Positions 62,103 through 63,078 of a stretch of 63,078 nucleotides of DNA are shown one piece after another; position 1 is the first letter of the stretch, and each line of letters begins with the position of its first letter. Source of the stretch: Chitinophagaceae bacterium (GTDB lineage: Bacteria > Bacteroidota > Bacteroidia > Chitinophagales > Chitinophagaceae); the NCBI GenBank assembly GCA_014379965.1, contig JACMKU010000102.1, positions 1-63,078 on the forward strand, read 5' to 3'. A program made the position numbers and the translations under genes. The notes below the pieces were generated by a model. It was not told the DNA's origin and did not search any database. It worked only from the letters and a program-made list of their open reading frames with translations.

Positions 62103-62984
62103 ATGGCTGGTCAGTTAAAGGAAGTACGTAATCGTATTAAATCAGTTCAGAGTACACAGCAGATCACGAAGGCAATGAAGATGGTAAGTGCGGCCAAGCT
62201 TCGCCGCGCCCAGGATGCCATCGTTCAGATGCGTCCTTACGCCCGCAAGCTCCAGGAAATGCTGAGTAACATTGTCAGCAACAGCGAGGGAGAAGTAGGC
62301 ATGGCACTGGCTGCCGAGCGTCCCATCGAAAAAATCCTCTACATTGTAATCACTAGCGACCGCGGGCTGGCAGGGGCATTCAACGCAAACATCATCAAGC
62401 TCGCCAAGTTGACGATGAGCGAGCGGTATGCTGCTCAGTATAAGAAAGGAAATGTGACCGTGTGGACTATCGGCAAGAAAGGGTATGAACATTTTCTAAA
62501 GAACAACTACAAGCCGGATGCCACCTACAAGGATATTTTTCTCAACCTTACCTTCGAGAACGTACAGCAGGCGTCAATGGCAGCGATGAAGGCCTTCGAG
62601 GCGAAGGAATTTGATGTGGTGGAGATCGTATATAGCCAGTTCAAGAATGCGGCAACTCAGAAATTCGAAGTAGAGCGTTTTCTTCCCATTCCAAAGGTGG
62701 TGAAGCAGGCAGGTGCTACAAAAGCAGATTTCATTTTCGATCCTTCCAGGGAAGAGCTCGTCGCCGAGCTGATGCCCAAGATCCTCAATACACAATTGTT
62801 TAAAGCTGTTCTCGATTCCAATGCCTCCGAGCATGGCGCCAGGATGACCGCCATGGATAAAGCGAGTGAGAATGCAAATGAGATGCTCCGCTCACTGAAG
62901 ATTTCCTACAACAGAGCTAGGCAGGCTGCCATCACTACGGAACTTACCGAGATTGTGAGTGGTGCGGCGGCGTTGCAGGGATAG
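62103..62984 (+). CDS. atpG: F1Fo ATP synthase gamma subunit
   Basis: The 293 residues have the gamma-subunit ends: N-terminal helix MAGQLKEVRNRIKSVQSTQQ with ITKAMKMVSAAKLRRAQ, and C-terminal helix ENANEMLRSLKISYNRARQA with ITTELTEIVSGAAAL. The central Rossmann-like domain contains YIVITSDRGLAGAFNANII. It forms the rotor shaft of the F1 sector. No atpA or atpD lies immediately upstream; other Bacteroidota also show scattered atp genes. A repeat array begins about 23 nt after the stop. Confidence 0.95.
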   Translation: MAGQLKEVRNRIKSVQSTQQITKAMKMVSAAKLRRAQDAIVQMRPYARKLQEMLSNIVSNSEGEVGMALAAERPIEKILYIVITSDRGLAGAFNANIIKLAKLTMSERYAAQYKKGNVTVWTIGKKGYEHFLKNNYKPDATYKDIFLNLTFENVQQASMAAMKAFEAKEFDVVEIVYSQFKNAATQKFEVERFLPIPKVVKQAGATKADFIFDPSREELVAELMPKILNTQLFKAVLDSNASEHGARMTAMDKASENANEMLRSLKISYNRARQAAITTELTEIVSGAAALQG

Positions 62985-63007
62985 TTTTTGAGGCAGGAGG
63001 CGGGAGA

Positions 63008-63078
63008 CGATAGGCGATAGACAATAGGCAATAGACAATAAGCAATAGACAGTAGGCAATAGACAATAGGCAATAGAC
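63008..63078. repeat. One-armed heptamer array (AATAGGC/AATAGAC), reaching window end
   Basis: About ten tandem 7-nt units alternate AATAGGC (with GATAGGC, AATAAGC, AGTAGGC) and AATAGAC. This is the complement of the CCTATTG/GTCTATTG words at 33901-33998. The window ends within the array, so a second arm may lie beyond it. Confidence 0.85.

Noticed and set aside
1..63078. Mobile elements, tRNA or rRNA genes
   Set aside because: No transposase, integrase, phage or conjugation protein and no tRNA cloverleaf or rRNA sequence was recognised on either strand by eye. A covariance-model search would be needed to exclude small RNAs.

Overview
The window looks like a chromosomal segment of a Bacteroidota bacterium, most likely family Chitinophagaceae. 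The evidence is a type IX secretion translocon (SprA), several secreted proteins with type A or type B (gliding-motility) C-terminal sorting domains, a futalosine-pathway gene, TAnnTTTG-type -7 boxes, starts preceded by A-rich rather than Shine-Dalgarno sequence, and a Bacteroidota-sized SecA. No rRNA, tRNA, CRISPR array, transposase or phage gene was recognised. The assignment rests on motif reading, not on a database search.

Layout. 1-8.4 kb holds a partial mqnB, a pterin block (two tandem PTPS/QueD paralogs and folE), fabD, a GNAT acetyltransferase, a trans-sulfuration PLP enzyme, an unusual secreted SusC-plug/VWA/T9SS protein, and fabH. 8.6-16.5 kb is ruvA plus the giant sprA. 16.5-26.9 kb is a surface-sugar region: a GT-C (ArnT-like) membrane protein on the minus strand faces a nine-gene plus-strand operon. 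That operon encodes a Gfo/Idh oxidoreductase, a hexapeptide acetyltransferase, two DegT aminotransferases, an unrecognised Rossmann-like protein, a sugar N-formyltransferase, a GtrB/ArnC-like GT2, an EamA/SMR-like flippase subunit and an NAD-dependent epimerase. Together they resemble a taken-apart Arn-type (undecaprenyl-phosphate amino sugar) pathway.

27-43 kb is mostly minus strand: a small secreted protein, an SDR, a PKD-rich type B secreted protein, an alpha/beta hydrolase and lnt. DUF2339 and TonB genes lie on the plus strand, followed by guaB and two paralogous type B proteins built of SbsA-like Ig repeats. 43-51 kb holds dprA, an unknown secreted protein, an M20 amidohydrolase, a SPOR protein, and a deoC-ALDH-halfALDH operon whose pair of ALDH products resembles a split ALDH16. 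51-63 kb holds two secreted amidohydrolases (one with a dead N-terminal module, one apparently dead throughout), a type A T9SS protein, secA, a lipoprotein and atpG.

The most striking feature is not a gene. About 21 intergenic sites carry short-period (7-9 nt, rarely 12 or 31) imperfect tandem words drawn from about ten word families. At about 13 of them the word array is followed, after a unique spacer, by an array of the complementary word, giving a long imperfect hairpin. They occur in convergent, codirectional and divergent gaps, so termination alone does not explain them. In five genes the stop codon lies inside the repeat word, and in several others the repeat has created false N-terminal extensions of open frames.
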